Shown in pieces: positions 17,540-26,417 of a stretch of 64,000 nucleotides of DNA. Source of the stretch: Alloyangia pacifica (lineage in GTDB: Bacteria; Pseudomonadota; Alphaproteobacteria; Rhodobacterales; Rhodobacteraceae); assembly GCF_020524285.1 (NCBI RefSeq), contig NZ_JAIVKX010000009.1:62001-126000 (forward strand), read 5' to 3'. Made by a program: the position numbers and the translations under genes. The notes under the pieces were generated by a model. The model had not been told where the DNA came from, made no database searches, and was given only the letters and a program-made list of their open reading frames with translations. Position 1 is the stretch's first letter. Every line of letters starts with the position of its first letter.

Positions 17540-17579
17540 CGAGCAATGTCCAGGATCGGATCCAGACCGCTTCTACTCG
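17540..17579 (-). promoter_or_regulatory. Candidate NMT1-motif (xanthine-class) riboswitch, copy B, before the importer operon
   Basis: Reading the minus strand: P1 CGAG/CTCG; internal loop TAGAAGCG opposite ATTG; P2 GTC/GAC; second internal loop T opposite TG; P3 GGAT/ATCC with loop CCG. Compared with copy A, all loop bases that should contact a ligand are kept while P1 and P3 change in a compensatory way. It is the leader of the unit that includes an NMT1/THI5-type binding protein, the gene type for which the NMT1 motif was named. The ligand is inferred; the sign of regulation cannot be read from the sequence. Confidence 0.68.
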
Positions 17580-17902
17580 TGGCCTCATTTATGGAACGCG
17601 CAAACCCGGCCAATCAACGGGTTTTTCGCAGATCTCACAGCGCATGTTTTTTGAACAATTCCCGAGGAGCAAATACACCATTCTCGAGCCAAGGCGGACA
17701 ATCTGTCAAAAATAGCTGGTTTTCAGACCTTGTTGCGGCGCCGCTCGGCAAAGCGCGCGTCGCGAAGTATGCCCGAATTTCATGCGTACGCATTTTCAGA
17801 ACGCTTTTGGCGACAAATTCTCGCGCCGCAGGTCGTTTCCGAGGGTCGCTGGAAGCAGGCTGAAAATGCGCACACCCGTGCCGGGCCGCGGCAGAATCCG
17901 GG
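17580..17902. other. Intergenic leader/promoter region, no gene seen
   Basis: These 323 bases lie between the end of the AEC transporter gene and riboswitch copy B. They are clearly less GC-rich than their surroundings (T-runs near 17640-17720) and must hold the promoter of the minus-strand importer operon. I see no protein-like frame, and no TPP-riboswitch core boxes. Confidence 0.6.
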
Positions 17903-18811
17903 CTAGCCCAACCCCAGCGCCAGCAGGACGAGGGGAATCGTCAGCACCCCGAGCAGCGTCTGCGCGGTGACCAGCCCCGCCATCAGCGTGCCGTCACCGC
18001 CCAACTGGCGCGTCAGCACGTAGGCCGTGGGCGCGGTCGGGATGGCCGAGAAGACCACCAGCACCAGCGCCTCCACCGGGCCGAGGCCGAAGCCCGCCCC
18101 GACCAGCGCCGCGATCCCCGGCACCACGAGCAGGCGCAGCGCCGACGTGCCCGCAAGCGCCGCAAGATCCCCGCGCAGCGCGGAGGGACGCAGCGCCGCC
18201 CCCACGCAGAGCAGGCCCAGCGGCAGGCTGCCGCGCGCGAGTAATTCGAGGACGCGATCCGCACCGAAGGGCAAGCCGGTGCCCGCCAGGGCCAGCGCGA
18301 CGCCTACGAGGCAGGCGAGGATCAGCGGGTTGCGCAGCATGGTTGTCAGCAGCGCGCCGGGGCGGCGCAGCACCTCGGCCTCGCTCAGCGCGACAATCGA
18401 CAGCACGTTGACCAGAGGCACGGCGATGGCAAGGTAGACCGCCGCGCGAGAGACTCCCTCGGGCCCGACCAGGCTCGCGGTGATCGCCAGCCCCAGGTAC
18501 GTATTGAAGCGCACCGCACCCTGCAGCGCCGGCCCGAAGCGCGCGGCGGGCATGGGCCGGATGCGCCGCGCCAGCGCCATGCCGAACGCCACGAGGCAGA
18601 TCGTCGCCACTGCCGCCCCGCCAAGCCGGAGGATTTGCGGATCGTTCAGCGGCGCCCGGAGCAGGCTCGAAACGAGCAGCGCCGGGAACAGCACGAAATA
18701 GTTCAGCCGCTCGGCGGCGGGCCAGAAACCGGGATCCGGGAAGCCCTTGCGGGACAGGACGAACCCGAGGCAGATCAGCCCGAACAGGGGCCAGATGGTG
18801 ATGAACAGCAC
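17903..18811 (-). CDS. AEC family transporter (auxin efflux carrier-like)
   Basis: A 302-residue inner-membrane protein with about ten helices in two five-helix halves, matching the Mem_trans/AEC family. Seen are the early FPALLVSSLL helix, NTYLGLAI in the first half, and LGLLCVGAALRP and SAIPTAPTAYVLTRQLGGD in the second half; the latter is the family's conserved C-terminal region. AEC proteins export or import organic acids, amino acids or related small molecules. The start is GTG. The gene is divergent from an Lrp-type regulator (175-nt gap), which is its likely controller. The substrate is unknown. Confidence 0.87.
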   Translation of the reverse strand: MLFITIWPLFGLICLGFVLSRKGFPDPGFWPAAERLNYFVLFPALLVSSLLRAPLNDPQILRLGGAAVATICLVAFGMALARRIRPMPAARFGPALQGAVRFNTYLGLAITASLVGPEGVSRAAVYLAIAVPLVNVLSIVALSEAEVLRRPGALLTTMLRNPLILACLVGVALALAGTGLPFGADRVLELLARGSLPLGLLCVGAALRPSALRGDLAALAGTSALRLLVVPGIAALVGAGFGLGPVEALVLVVFSAIPTAPTAYVLTRQLGGDGTLMAGLVTAQTLLGVLTIPLVLLALGLG

Positions 18812-18985
18812 GCCGCGACTTCCCTCCTGCCGCGTCGGCTTCGTCCTGCGCGGCTCGCTCCCCTATATCGCGCCGCCCGCGCGGCGTCAGCGGTCTTCGC
18901 ACCATCTCTCGAAGGAGCCGCGCGGCCTACCCCGGCCGGCAAAGGTGGGATAGAATGCTACAAAATGATCCCATTGGAGAACTTC

Positions 18986-19447
18986 ATGCTGAATTCCTAC
19001 GACCGGAAGATCCTCGCGCTGCTCCAGCGCAATGCCGAGATGCCGGTCGCCGAGATCGCCGCCGAGATTGGCCTGACCACCACGCCCTGCTGGCGGCGCA
19101 TCCGCAAGCTCGAGGAGCGCGGCTACTTCAAGCGCCGGGTGGCGCTGCTCGACGAGGAGAAGCTGAACGTCGGGGTCTCGGTCTTCATGGCGATCCGCAC
19201 CAACCAGCACAGCCGCGAATGGGCCCGCGCCTTCGTAAAGGCAGCCGAGGAGATCCCCGAGATCGTCGACATCTTCCGGCTGGCGGGCGAAGTCGACTAC
19301 ATGCTGCGGGTGGTGGTTCCGGATATCGCCACCTTCGACCGGGTCTACCAGCGGCTGATCCAGAAGGTCGAGATCCACGACGTCTCGTCGATGTTCGCCA
19401 TGGAGACGATCAAGTCGAGCACCGAGCTGCCGCTCGACTACGCCTGA
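18986..19447 (+). CDS. Lrp/AsnC family transcriptional regulator
   Basis: A 153-residue Lrp-type regulator. The N-terminal helix-turn-helix (LNSYDRKILALLQ, then AEIGLTTTPCWRRIRKLE) is followed by a RAM-type effector domain (about 65-153) with the expected GEVDYMLRVVV strand. The ATG at 18986 is chosen because GGAGA lies 7 nt upstream; another in-frame ATG at 18965 lacks a site. It is divergent from the AEC transporter and convergent with the class V aminotransferase gene, so it probably controls amino-acid-related transport here. Confidence 0.9.
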   Translation: MLNSYDRKILALLQRNAEMPVAEIAAEIGLTTTPCWRRIRKLEERGYFKRRVALLDEEKLNVGVSVFMAIRTNQHSREWARAFVKAAEEIPEIVDIFRLAGEVDYMLRVVVPDIATFDRVYQRLIQKVEIHDVSSMFAMETIKSSTELPLDYA

Positions 19448-19502
19448 GCGCCGCGCCTGCCCGGCCTGCGCGAGGTGAAGCGCCCCGCATGCCGGGCGGT
19501 TC

Positions 19503-20933
19503 TCAGGCCGCGCTGGCCGAGAAGATCGCCCTTGCGTCGTCGACCTCGTAGCCATCCACATAGGCCACCGCGTCACGCGATAGTGTCGCCACGCCCTGCA
19601 GGATGAAATCCACCTCGGCCTCGCTCATCAGCACCGACAGGTTGAGCCGCACGAAGCCCGGTTTTTCCAGTTCCTGCCCCGAGAGGATTGCCGCGCGGGT
19701 CTCTGCCGCCGCCTCAGTGTCATAGCCCAGTAGACGCAACACATAGGGACCGGCGCAGGCGCAGCCGCCGCGGGCCTGGATACCGAAGCGGTCGCTGAGC
19801 ATTTTCGTCGCCAGTTGCTGGTGAATGTAGCCGCCGCGCGGATCGCGCAGGCGGAAGGAGAGCACCGGAATCCGCGCGGCCTCGGTGTTGCCCAGCAACT
19901 CGATGCCCGGCACGTCCCGCCAAATTGCGATGGCGCGGGCCGAAAGCTCGGCGTTGCGCTGTGCCATGTAAGCGGCACCGATCTCCTCCTTGACGATCAC
20001 CGCCAGCGCGGCGCGGATGTCGCCGACGACATTGGGCGTGCCGGCCTCCTCGCGCGCCTCGAGGGCGCCGGAATAGTCATGCCCTTCCGAGGACACGAAA
20101 CGCACGGTGCCGCCGCCAACCCACGTGGGGCGCTCGGAGACCACCGCGTCGCGGCGCAGGACCATCACGCCCGACGCCCCCGGCCCGCCGATGAACTTGT
20201 GCGGCGAGAAGACCAGCGCGTCGATGCCCGCGCCGTCCTGATCCATCTGCATCGGCAGGTAAGGTCCGCCCCCGGCGTAGTCCCAGACCATCAGCGCGCC
20301 CGCCTCCTTCACCCGGCGGGTGAGCCCCGCCACGTCGGCGATGATGCCCGAGACGTTCGAGGCCGCCGAGAAGGCGCAGATCACCCGGTCGTACTGTGCG
20401 GCATCCGCCAGCGCCGCATCCAGCGCGGCAAGGTCCGGCCCGCCTTTCGCGGCCTCGGGCAGTTCGGCCACCTCCGCCCCGCTCTCGCGCCAGGGCAGGA
20501 TATTGGAGTGATGCTCGTAGGGGCCGATGATCACCTTGGCCCTGCCCCGATCCGCGCCGAGCAGCTGCACGAGACGGTTGAGCCCCGCCGTCGCCCCGCT
20601 GCCCGCGAAGACCACGGCGTGTTCCGGCCCGGCGCCGCAATGGGCGGCGACGGTGGCGCGCGCTGCATTGCGCAGGCGGGTCATGAAACCGCCGCAGAAA
20701 GACGCCTCGGTGTGGCTGTTGGCATAGTAGGGCAGCACATGCTCGAGCACGAACATCTCCAGCGTCTTCAGCGCCCGGCCCGAAGCGACGTAATCGGCGT
20801 AGACCAGCGGCTTCGGCCCGAACGGCCCGTCGATCATCGCGCCCTTGCCCACGAGGTCCTCTCCCATCTGCGCGGCGGGCGGCAGCGCGGCGCGGAAGGA
20901 GGTCAGCAGGGCGGCGGGATCGGTGACGGGCAT
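19503..20933 (-). CDS. Class V aminotransferase-fold PLP enzyme (cysteine-desulfurase-like)
   Basis: A 476-residue PLP enzyme of the class V aminotransferase fold. The Schiff-base lysine is K246 in FSPHKFIGG; ASNVSG and VWDYAGGGPY precede it in the cofactor pocket. A late RGGCACAGPY loop places cysteines where SufS/CsdA-type desulfurases and related epimerases have theirs. It is longer than SufS (about 406) and has no suf or isc neighbours, so a housekeeping desulfurase role is doubtful. Similar stand-alone proteins are usually annotated only as aminotransferase class V. The ATG at 20933 has AAGAGGA upstream. It shares a divergent promoter region with a LysR gene. Confidence 0.8.
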   Translation of the reverse strand: MPVTDPAALLTSFRAALPPAAQMGEDLVGKGAMIDGPFGPKPLVYADYVASGRALKTLEMFVLEHVLPYYANSHTEASFCGGFMTRLRNAARATVAAHCGAGPEHAVVFAGSGATAGLNRLVQLLGADRGRAKVIIGPYEHHSNILPWRESGAEVAELPEAAKGGPDLAALDAALADAAQYDRVICAFSAASNVSGIIADVAGLTRRVKEAGALMVWDYAGGGPYLPMQMDQDGAGIDALVFSPHKFIGGPGASGVMVLRRDAVVSERPTWVGGGTVRFVSSEGHDYSGALEAREEAGTPNVVGDIRAALAVIVKEEIGAAYMAQRNAELSARAIAIWRDVPGIELLGNTEAARIPVLSFRLRDPRGGYIHQQLATKMLSDRFGIQARGGCACAGPYVLRLLGYDTEAAAETRAAILSGQELEKPGFVRLNLSVLMSEAEVDFILQGVATLSRDAVAYVDGYEVDDARAIFSASAA

Positions 20934-21243
20934 TGGGGGTCCTCTTGTCTTGCGCGAAGCGCCCCGGTGCGGTGCCGGGAGCGCGGTTGCCCGAAAGCTA
21001 GCACCGGGGCGCTGGCAGTGGTTTCCAAAGTCCCGCGACATTCGCGGGATAGTGCGCAAACAAATGCTACCCTTTCCGACCTATGAGCAAATTTTTCCTA
21101 CTCGTACTCCTTCAGCGGACTCTGATTGCTCTTTAGGCGGCGCCAATAGATACGCCGACCTCTCCGAAGCTTTCCGCGAGGACCGGTCTTGCGCCATGCG
21201 CGAAATCCGCCCTTCAATGCGCGTGAGCCCCGGGGAGAGCGTC
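20934..21243. other. Divergent intergenic region between the aminotransferase-fold and LysR genes
   Basis: These 310 bases separate two divergent starts and should carry both promoters. The clearest element is the perfect palindrome at 21031-21049. The stretch 21050-21160 is AT-rich compared with the surroundings. No gene is seen. Confidence 0.6.
21031..21049. promoter_or_regulatory. Perfect 8+3+8 palindrome, candidate operator
   Basis: TCCCGCGA, spacer CAT, TCGCGGGA. It lies about 100 nt upstream of the aminotransferase-fold gene and 195 nt upstream of the LysR gene, inside their shared divergent region. It has no T-tail and no transcript ends here, so an operator is more likely than a terminator. 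Confidence 0.5.
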
Positions 21244-22158
21244 ATGTCCTTCACCTTGAAACAACTTCGCTATTTCGTCGCCGTGGCCGAGAAAGGCTCG
21301 GTGATCGGCGCAGCGCAGACGCTGTCGATCTCGCAATCGGCGGTGACCGAGGCGCTGAAGAACCTCGAGGCCGATCTCGGCGTTCCGCTCTTCGAGCGCC
21401 ACGCGCGCGGGCTCGACATCACGCACAGCGGCCACCAGTTCCTGCGCCACGCGACGAAGATCCTCTCCGACGTCTCGGGCGCGCGGCGGGCGTTCCAGCA
21501 CGCGCCGGGCACCACGCAGGGACGGCTCAACATCGGGGTGACCTCGCTGATGGCGGGCTACGTCATGTCGGACCTGCTGTCCCGCTACCGGCGGATGAAC
21601 CCGGCAGTGGAAGTCTCGGCGCTGGAGGATCAGGGCGAGTATCTCGAGCACCTGCTGGTCGGCGGCGAACTCGACGTGGCGGTCATGGTGATCTCGAACC
21701 TGCGCGACCGCATGGCGCTGCAGTCCGAGATCCTCGACGTCTCCGCTTTCCGCCTCTGGCTGCCGCTAGGTCACAAGCTGACCGCCCGCGAGAGCATCGG
21801 CCTTGACGATGTGGCCCGCGAACAGCTCATCATGCTGAACGTCGACGAGATGGAGGAAGAGGCGGTGAAGCTGCTCTCGGCCTTCGGGCGCAAACCGCAG
21901 ATCGCCTTCCGCACCCGCTCGGTGGAGGCCGTGCGCAGCCTCGTCGCCACCGGCGCGGGCGTGGCGCTGCTGCCGGACCTCGTGTACCGGCCGTGGTCGC
22001 TCGACGGCGACCGCATCGAGAGCCGCGACGTCTCGGGCAGCCTGCCGATCGTCCAGGTCGGCATGGTCTGGCGCAAGGGGCTGCCGCTGTCGGAGGCGGT
22101 GCAGGATTTCCTCTCTCTGGCTCGAATGGGACAGGCCGAACGCCCGGCGCGCTTCTGA
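21244..22158 (+). CDS. LysR-type transcriptional regulator
   Basis: A 304-residue LysR regulator. The helix-turn-helix (FTLKQLRYFVAVAEKGSVIG, then SISQSAVTEALKNLE) lies within residues 3-50. The effector-binding domain has the usual LNIGVTSLMAGYV opening strand and TGAGVALLPDLVY near the end. The ATG at 21244 is supported by GGGGAGA 5 nt upstream; an earlier ATG at 21196 lacks a site. It lies 250 nt upstream of, and in line with, the ydcSTUV-patD-like operon. In E. coli a MocR-type regulator (YdcR) occupies that place, so this LysR is a candidate replacement. Confidence 0.9.
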   Translation: MSFTLKQLRYFVAVAEKGSVIGAAQTLSISQSAVTEALKNLEADLGVPLFERHARGLDITHSGHQFLRHATKILSDVSGARRAFQHAPGTTQGRLNIGVTSLMAGYVMSDLLSRYRRMNPAVEVSALEDQGEYLEHLLVGGELDVAVMVISNLRDRMALQSEILDVSAFRLWLPLGHKLTARESIGLDDVAREQLIMLNVDEMEEEAVKLLSAFGRKPQIAFRTRSVEAVRSLVATGAGVALLPDLVYRPWSLDGDRIESRDVSGSLPIVQVGMVWRKGLPLSEAVQDFLSLARMGQAERPARF

Positions 22159-22408
22159 CCGGCCGAGCTATCGGTTTTTCCGAATGACCATTTCTGAATA
22201 ATGAATTTGCGAACGCAGCAAAGCCGTCACATGGTTTTGATGCGGACCCAAGGGAGCGAGGCCAACGGCCGGAAAGACTCCCACCGCGCCGCGGCGCCTG
22301 TCGCTGCGGGCACGACAACCAACAATGATTTTCGGGCTGCCGCCCGCGCCTCCGGACGTGCGCCGCACGGCCAGCGGCCTCCTGCGGCCTGCCCGCAGGG
22401 AGAGTGCA

Positions 22409-23566
22409 ATGACCAACCGTTTCATCACCGCCGCAGTGAGCGCGATCACCGCCGCCTCGCTTGCGACGAGCGCCGTGGCGCAGATGACCGAGATCGGCGA
22501 GGGCGAAGGCGAGCTGTCGATCGTCGCCTGGGCCGGCTACATCGAGCGCGGCGAGACCGATGCCGCCTTCGACTGGGTGACCAAGTTCGAGGAAGCGACT
22601 TCCTGCAAGGTCTCCGTCAAGACCGCCAACACCTCGGACGAGATGGTGGCGCTGATGAACGAGGGCGGCTTCGATCTGGTCACCGCCTCCGGCGATGCCT
22701 CGCTGCGGATGATCGCGGGCAAGCGCGTGCAGCCGATCAACATCGACCTGATCCCCTCGTGGAGCACCGTCGACGACCGCCTCAAGGAAGCCCCCTGGCA
22801 CTACGTGAACGGCGAGCACTACGGCACGCCCTACATGTGGGGCCCGAACGTGCTGATGTACAACACCGAGGCTTTCCCCGAGGCGCCGACCTCGTGGAAC
22901 GTGGTGTTCGAGGAGATGACCCTCGCCGACGGGTCGAGCAACACGGGCCGCGTGCAGGCCTATGACGGGCCGATCCACATCGCAGATGCCGCCAACTACC
23001 TGATGGCGCATCAGCCCGAGCTCGGCATCACCGACCCCTACGAGCTGACCGCCGACCAGTACGCCGCCGCGCTCGACCTGCTGCGCGGCCAGCGGGAGCT
23101 GGTCAGCCGCTACTGGCACGACGCCTTCATCCAGATCGACGACTTCAAGAACGAGGGCATGGTCGCCTCCGGTTCCTGGCCGTTCCAGGTCAACCTGCTG
23201 CAGGCCGACGGCGTGCCCGTCGCCTCGGTGATCCCCGAGGAAGGCGCCACCGGCTGGGCCGACACCACCATGCTGCACGCAGAAGCCGAGCACCCGAACT
23301 GCGCCTACATGTGGATGGAGCACACGCTGTCCTCCAACCTGCAGTCCGATCTTTCGGTCTGGTTCGGCGCGGTGCCCTCGGTGCCCGCGGCCTGCTCGGA
23401 TGGCTCGGGCATGCAGACCCAGGAGGGCTGCGATGCCAACGGCCTCGCCCAGTTCGAGAAGATCAAGTTCTGGAAGACCCCGGTGGCCAACTGCAAGAGC
23501 CAGGACGAATGCGTGCCCTACTACCGCTGGGTGTCCGACTACATCGGCGTGATCGGCGGCCGCTGA
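22409..23566 (+). CDS. ydcS: Polyamine-type ABC transporter substrate-binding protein, YdcS-like
   Basis: A 385-residue periplasmic binding protein with a signal peptide (residues 1-25). It follows E. coli YdcS almost segment for segment as I remember that protein: GYIERG, DLVTASGDASLR, GKRVQPIN, GTPYMWGPN, GRVQAYDGPI.IADA and GWADTTMLH. YdcS is the binding component of a putrescine/spermidine-type importer and has also been linked to polyhydroxybutyrate. Extra cysteines (about four in the last 60 residues) probably form disulfides, as in YdcS. AGGGAGA lies 6 nt before the ATG. It is followed by a stable hairpin and then the transporter genes. Confidence 0.9.
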   Translation: MTNRFITAAVSAITAASLATSAVAQMTEIGEGEGELSIVAWAGYIERGETDAAFDWVTKFEEATSCKVSVKTANTSDEMVALMNEGGFDLVTASGDASLRMIAGKRVQPINIDLIPSWSTVDDRLKEAPWHYVNGEHYGTPYMWGPNVLMYNTEAFPEAPTSWNVVFEEMTLADGSSNTGRVQAYDGPIHIADAANYLMAHQPELGITDPYELTADQYAAALDLLRGQRELVSRYWHDAFIQIDDFKNEGMVASGSWPFQVNLLQADGVPVASVIPEEGATGWADTTMLHAEAEHPNCAYMWMEHTLSSNLQSDLSVWFGAVPSVPAACSDGSGMQTQEGCDANGLAQFEKIKFWKTPVANCKSQDECVPYYRWVSDYIGVIGGR

Positions 23567-23585
23567 TCGCCCTCCCCTGACCTTC

Positions 23586-23611
23586 CCCGCGCCGCCGCCT
23601 CGCGGCGCGGG
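23586..23611 (+). promoter_or_regulatory. 10-bp intercistronic hairpin after the binding-protein gene
   Basis: CCCGCGCCGC (23586-23595) pairs perfectly with 23602-23611 across a 6-nt loop, between ydcS and ydcT. Such hairpins often protect the upstream binding-protein message or reduce read-through, giving excess binding protein. No T-run. Confidence 0.55.
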
Positions 23612-23632
23612 CACAAGAACCGGAATACTCCC

Positions 23633-24643
23633 ATGCCAGCCGTGAGCTTCGACCACGTCTCCCGCCATTTCGGCGCGGTGAAGGCGGTGGATGACGTCAT
23701 CCTCGACATTGCCGAAGGCGAGTTCTTCGCCATGCTGGGCCCCTCGGGCTCGGGCAAGACCACCTGCCTGCGGCTGATCGCCGGCTTCGAGCGCCCGACC
23801 GCGGGCGACATCCGCATCTTCGGCGAACCCGTCGCCGATCTGCCGCCCTACAAGCGACAGGTGAACACGGTGTTCCAGGATTACGCACTCTTCCCGCATC
23901 TCAACGTCCGCGACAACGTCGCCTACGGGCTGATGATCGCCGGACGCGGCAAGCGCGAACGCCACGCCGAGGCCGAGGCGGCGCTCGAGATGGTGCGGCT
24001 CGGCGGCTACGGCAGCCGCAAGCCGTCGGAGCTGTCGGGCGGTCAGCGCCAGCGCGTCGCGCTGGCCCGGGCGCTGGTCAACAAGCCGCGCGTGCTGCTG
24101 CTCGACGAGCCGCTGGGGGCGCTCGATCTCAAGCTGCGCGAGCAGATGCAGGAAGAGCTGAAGACCCTGCAGCGCCAGCTCGGCATCACCTTCGTCTTCG
24201 TCACCCACGACCAGGGCGAGGCGCTGTCGATGGCCGATCGTGTCGCCGTGTTCAACGAGGGCAGGATCATCCAGGTCGGCAGCCCCGAGGACATTTACTT
24301 CCGCCCCGAGGTGCCCTTCGTCGCCGATTTCGTCGGTTCGTCGAACGTGCTGCCCGAGGCGCTGGTGGCAAGGCTCGCCGGCGAGACCTGCCCCGCCGCG
24401 ATCCGCCCCGAGCGGCTGCGGCTGACCTCCGAGGGGCCGCTGAAGGCACGGGTGACCGGGCTCAGCTTCCTCGGCCTCAGCACGCGGGTCAGCTTCGACG
24501 CGGAGGGCACGCGGCTGACCGCCCTGCTGCCGCAGGACGTGGCCCGCCCGCGCGAGGGCGACGAGGTGGCGCTGAGCTGGGCGGCCGAGGACCTGCACCT
24601 GATGCGGGCAGGTCAGCGGGCGAACCCGCGCGCCGGGGCATGA
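23633..24643 (+). CDS. ydcT: ABC transporter ATP-binding protein, YdcT-like
   Basis: The 336-residue PotA-type ATPase for the importer. Walker A is GPSGSGKT (residues 36-43), a Q-loop follows with VFQDYALFPHL, the signature is LSGGQRQRVALARAL, Walker B is VLLLDEPLGALD, and the switch His is in VTHDQGEA. A C-terminal TOBE-type regulatory domain (about 240-330) starts after the PFVADFVGSSN segment. The stop overlaps the next ATG (ATGA). It is co-transcribed with the binding protein and two permeases. Confidence 0.9.
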   Translation: MPAVSFDHVSRHFGAVKAVDDVILDIAEGEFFAMLGPSGSGKTTCLRLIAGFERPTAGDIRIFGEPVADLPPYKRQVNTVFQDYALFPHLNVRDNVAYGLMIAGRGKRERHAEAEAALEMVRLGGYGSRKPSELSGGQRQRVALARALVNKPRVLLLDEPLGALDLKLREQMQEELKTLQRQLGITFVFVTHDQGEALSMADRVAVFNEGRIIQVGSPEDIYFRPEVPFVADFVGSSNVLPEALVARLAGETCPAAIRPERLRLTSEGPLKARVTGLSFLGLSTRVSFDAEGTRLTALLPQDVARPREGDEVALSWAAEDLHLMRAGQRANPRAGA

Positions 24644-25596
24644 CGATGGCTCAGACGACCGCCTCCGCGCAGATCGGCCCCTCCGAGGGGGTGCTGACGC
24701 GGCTCTCGGACACGCTCTGGCGGCGGCCGACGCTGCTTCTGCTGATCCTGCTAACGCCGCCGGCGCTCTGGCTGGGGATCATCTACCTCGGCTCGCTCTT
24801 CGCGCTGCTGCTGCAGAGCTTCTTCTCGATCGACCACTTCACCGGGCTGATCAACCACGAGTTCACGCTGGCCACCTACGCCGAGCTTTTCACCCCGGCG
24901 AACTTCGACATCATCCGCCGCACCGTCGGCATGGCGGCGCTGGTCACGGTGGCCTCGGCGGTGATCGCCTTCCCCATCGCCTATTACGCGGCGCGCTACG
25001 CCAAAGGCGCGTGGCGGGCGCTTTTCTACCTCGGGATCATGATGCCGCTGTGGTCGAGCTACCTGGTGAAAGTCTACGCCTGGAAACTGATCCTCGCCAA
25101 GGAAGGCATCCTCACGTGGATTTTCGAGGGGCTGCACCTGACATGGCTGCTCGACGCCTATCTGGCGCTGCCGGTGATCGGGGGCAACTCGCTTTCGGTC
25201 AGCCCCACGGGCACCTTCCTCGTCTTCGTCTACGTCTGGCTGCCCTACATTGTGCTGCCCATTCAGGCCGCGCTGGAGCGCGTGCCGACCTCGATGCTCG
25301 AGGCCAGCGGCGATCTCGGTGCCAAGCCCGCGCAGACCTTCCGCCACGTGCTCTTGCCGCTGGCGCTACCCGGGGTGATCGCGGGCTCGATCTTCACCTT
25401 CTCGCTGACCCTCGGCGATTACATCATCCCGCAGATCATCGGCACCTCGCGGCTCTTCATCGGGCAGGCCGTCTATCAGCACCAGGGCATCGCCGGGAAC
25501 ATCCCGCTGGCTGCGGCCTTCGCCGTGGTGCCCATCGTGATCATGGGCGTCTATCTCTGGATCGCCAAGCGAATGGGGGCCTTCGATGCACTCTGA
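24640..25596 (+). CDS. ydcU: ABC transporter permease, YdcU-like
   Basis: A 318-residue inner-membrane permease with about six helices. It closely resembles E. coli YdcU: FGSL..LL.QSFF and NFDIIRRT early, then VGGNSLS in a periplasmic loop, and the coupling motif [20 protein letters not shown]. It ends with an [10 protein letters not shown] tail like YdcU's. It belongs to the PotB group and pairs with the YdcV-like permease, whose start overlaps its last 11 bases. Confidence 0.9.
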   Translation: MTMAQTTASAQIGPSEGVLTRLSDTLWRRPTLLLLILLTPPALWLGIIYLGSLFALLLQSFFSIDHFTGLINHEFTLATYAELFTPANFDIIRRTVGMAALVTVASAVIAFPIAYYAARYAKGAWRALFYLGIMMPLWSSYLVKVYAWKLILAKEGILTWIFEGLHLTWLLDAYLALPVIGGNSLSVSPTGTFLVFVYVWLPYIVLPIQAALERVPTSMLEASGDLGAKPAQTFRHVLLPLALPGVIAGSIFTFSLTLGDYIIPQIIGTSRLFIGQAVYQHQGIAGNIPLAAAFAVVPIVIMGVYLWIAKRMGAFDAL

Positions 25597-26392
25597 CCAC
25601 GCCTCGCTCAAGCTGAAGATCGCCGCCGCTGCGGGGCTGCTGTTCCTGCACCTGCCGATCGCGCTGATCTTCGTCTACGCCTTCACCACCGAAGAGAAAT
25701 CCTTCCAGTGGCCACCACCCGGCTACACGCTGAAATGGTTCGCGGCGACATGGGACCGGCCCGACGTCTGGGAGGCCATGGCCCTCAGTCTGAAGGTCGC
25801 GGCGATCTCGACGCTGCTGGCGATGCTCCTCGGCACGCTCTGCGCCGCCGCCGTGAGCCGCACGAAGTTCTTCGGCCGGGAGAGCATCTCGCTGCTGGTG
25901 ATCCTGCCCATCGCCCTGCCCGGCGTGGTGACCGGGATCGCCCTGCGCTCGGCCTTCTCGATCGCCGAGGTGCCCTTCAGCACCTGGACCATCGTGCTCG
26001 GCCACGCGACCTTCTGCGTGGTGATCGTCTACAACAACGCCGTCGCCCGCTTTCGCCGCACCAGCGGCAGCCTGATCGAGGCGTCGATGGATCTTGGCGC
26101 CAACCTCTTCCAGACGCTGCGCCACGTGATCCTGCCCAATATCGCCACGGCGCTCGTGGTGGGCGGCATGCTCGCCTTCGCGCTCAGCTTCGACGAGGTC
26201 ATCGTCACCACCTTCACCGCCGGACAGCAGCAGACGCTGCCGATCTGGATGCTCGAGGAACTGGTGCGCCCGCGCGAACGCCCGGTGACCAACGTGGTCG
26301 CCATGGTGGTGGTGCTGGTCACCCTGCTGCCCATCCTGGGCGCCTATTATCTCACCCGCGGGACCGAAGCGGTCGCGGGCCAGGGCAAGTAA
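25586..26392 (+). CDS. ydcV: ABC transporter permease, YdcV-like
   Basis: The 268-residue second permease of the importer (PotC group) with about six helices. Diagnostic segments shared with E. coli YdcV are [33 protein letters not shown], the coupling motif [19 protein letters not shown], and [13 protein letters not shown]. Its ATG lies inside the end of ydcU. The next gene, an aminoaldehyde dehydrogenase, starts 25 nt later, giving the same order as ydcSTUV-patD in E. coli. Confidence 0.9.
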   Translation: MHSDHASLKLKIAAAAGLLFLHLPIALIFVYAFTTEEKSFQWPPPGYTLKWFAATWDRPDVWEAMALSLKVAAISTLLAMLLGTLCAAAVSRTKFFGRESISLLVILPIALPGVVTGIALRSAFSIAEVPFSTWTIVLGHATFCVVIVYNNAVARFRRTSGSLIEASMDLGANLFQTLRHVILPNIATALVVGGMLAFALSFDEVIVTTFTAGQQQTLPIWMLEELVRPRERPVTNVVAMVVVLVTLLPILGAYYLTRGTEAVAGQGK

Positions 26393-26417
26393 AGAACGGA
26401 AAATGACGGAGGACATC

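Noticed and set aside
17304-17902. TPP riboswitch, considered because of the NMT1/THI5 family name
   Set aside because: On the minus strand I find neither the CTGAGA nor the ACCTGA core boxes of a THI element; the leader instead holds the small internal-loop RNA described above.
21830-24598. Very long open frame (922 codons) on the minus strand
   Set aside because: It is antisense to the LysR, ydcS and ydcT genes, whose motifs are unmistakable. The antisense protein is low-complexity His/Arg/Gly/Ala-rich, a product of high third-position GC.
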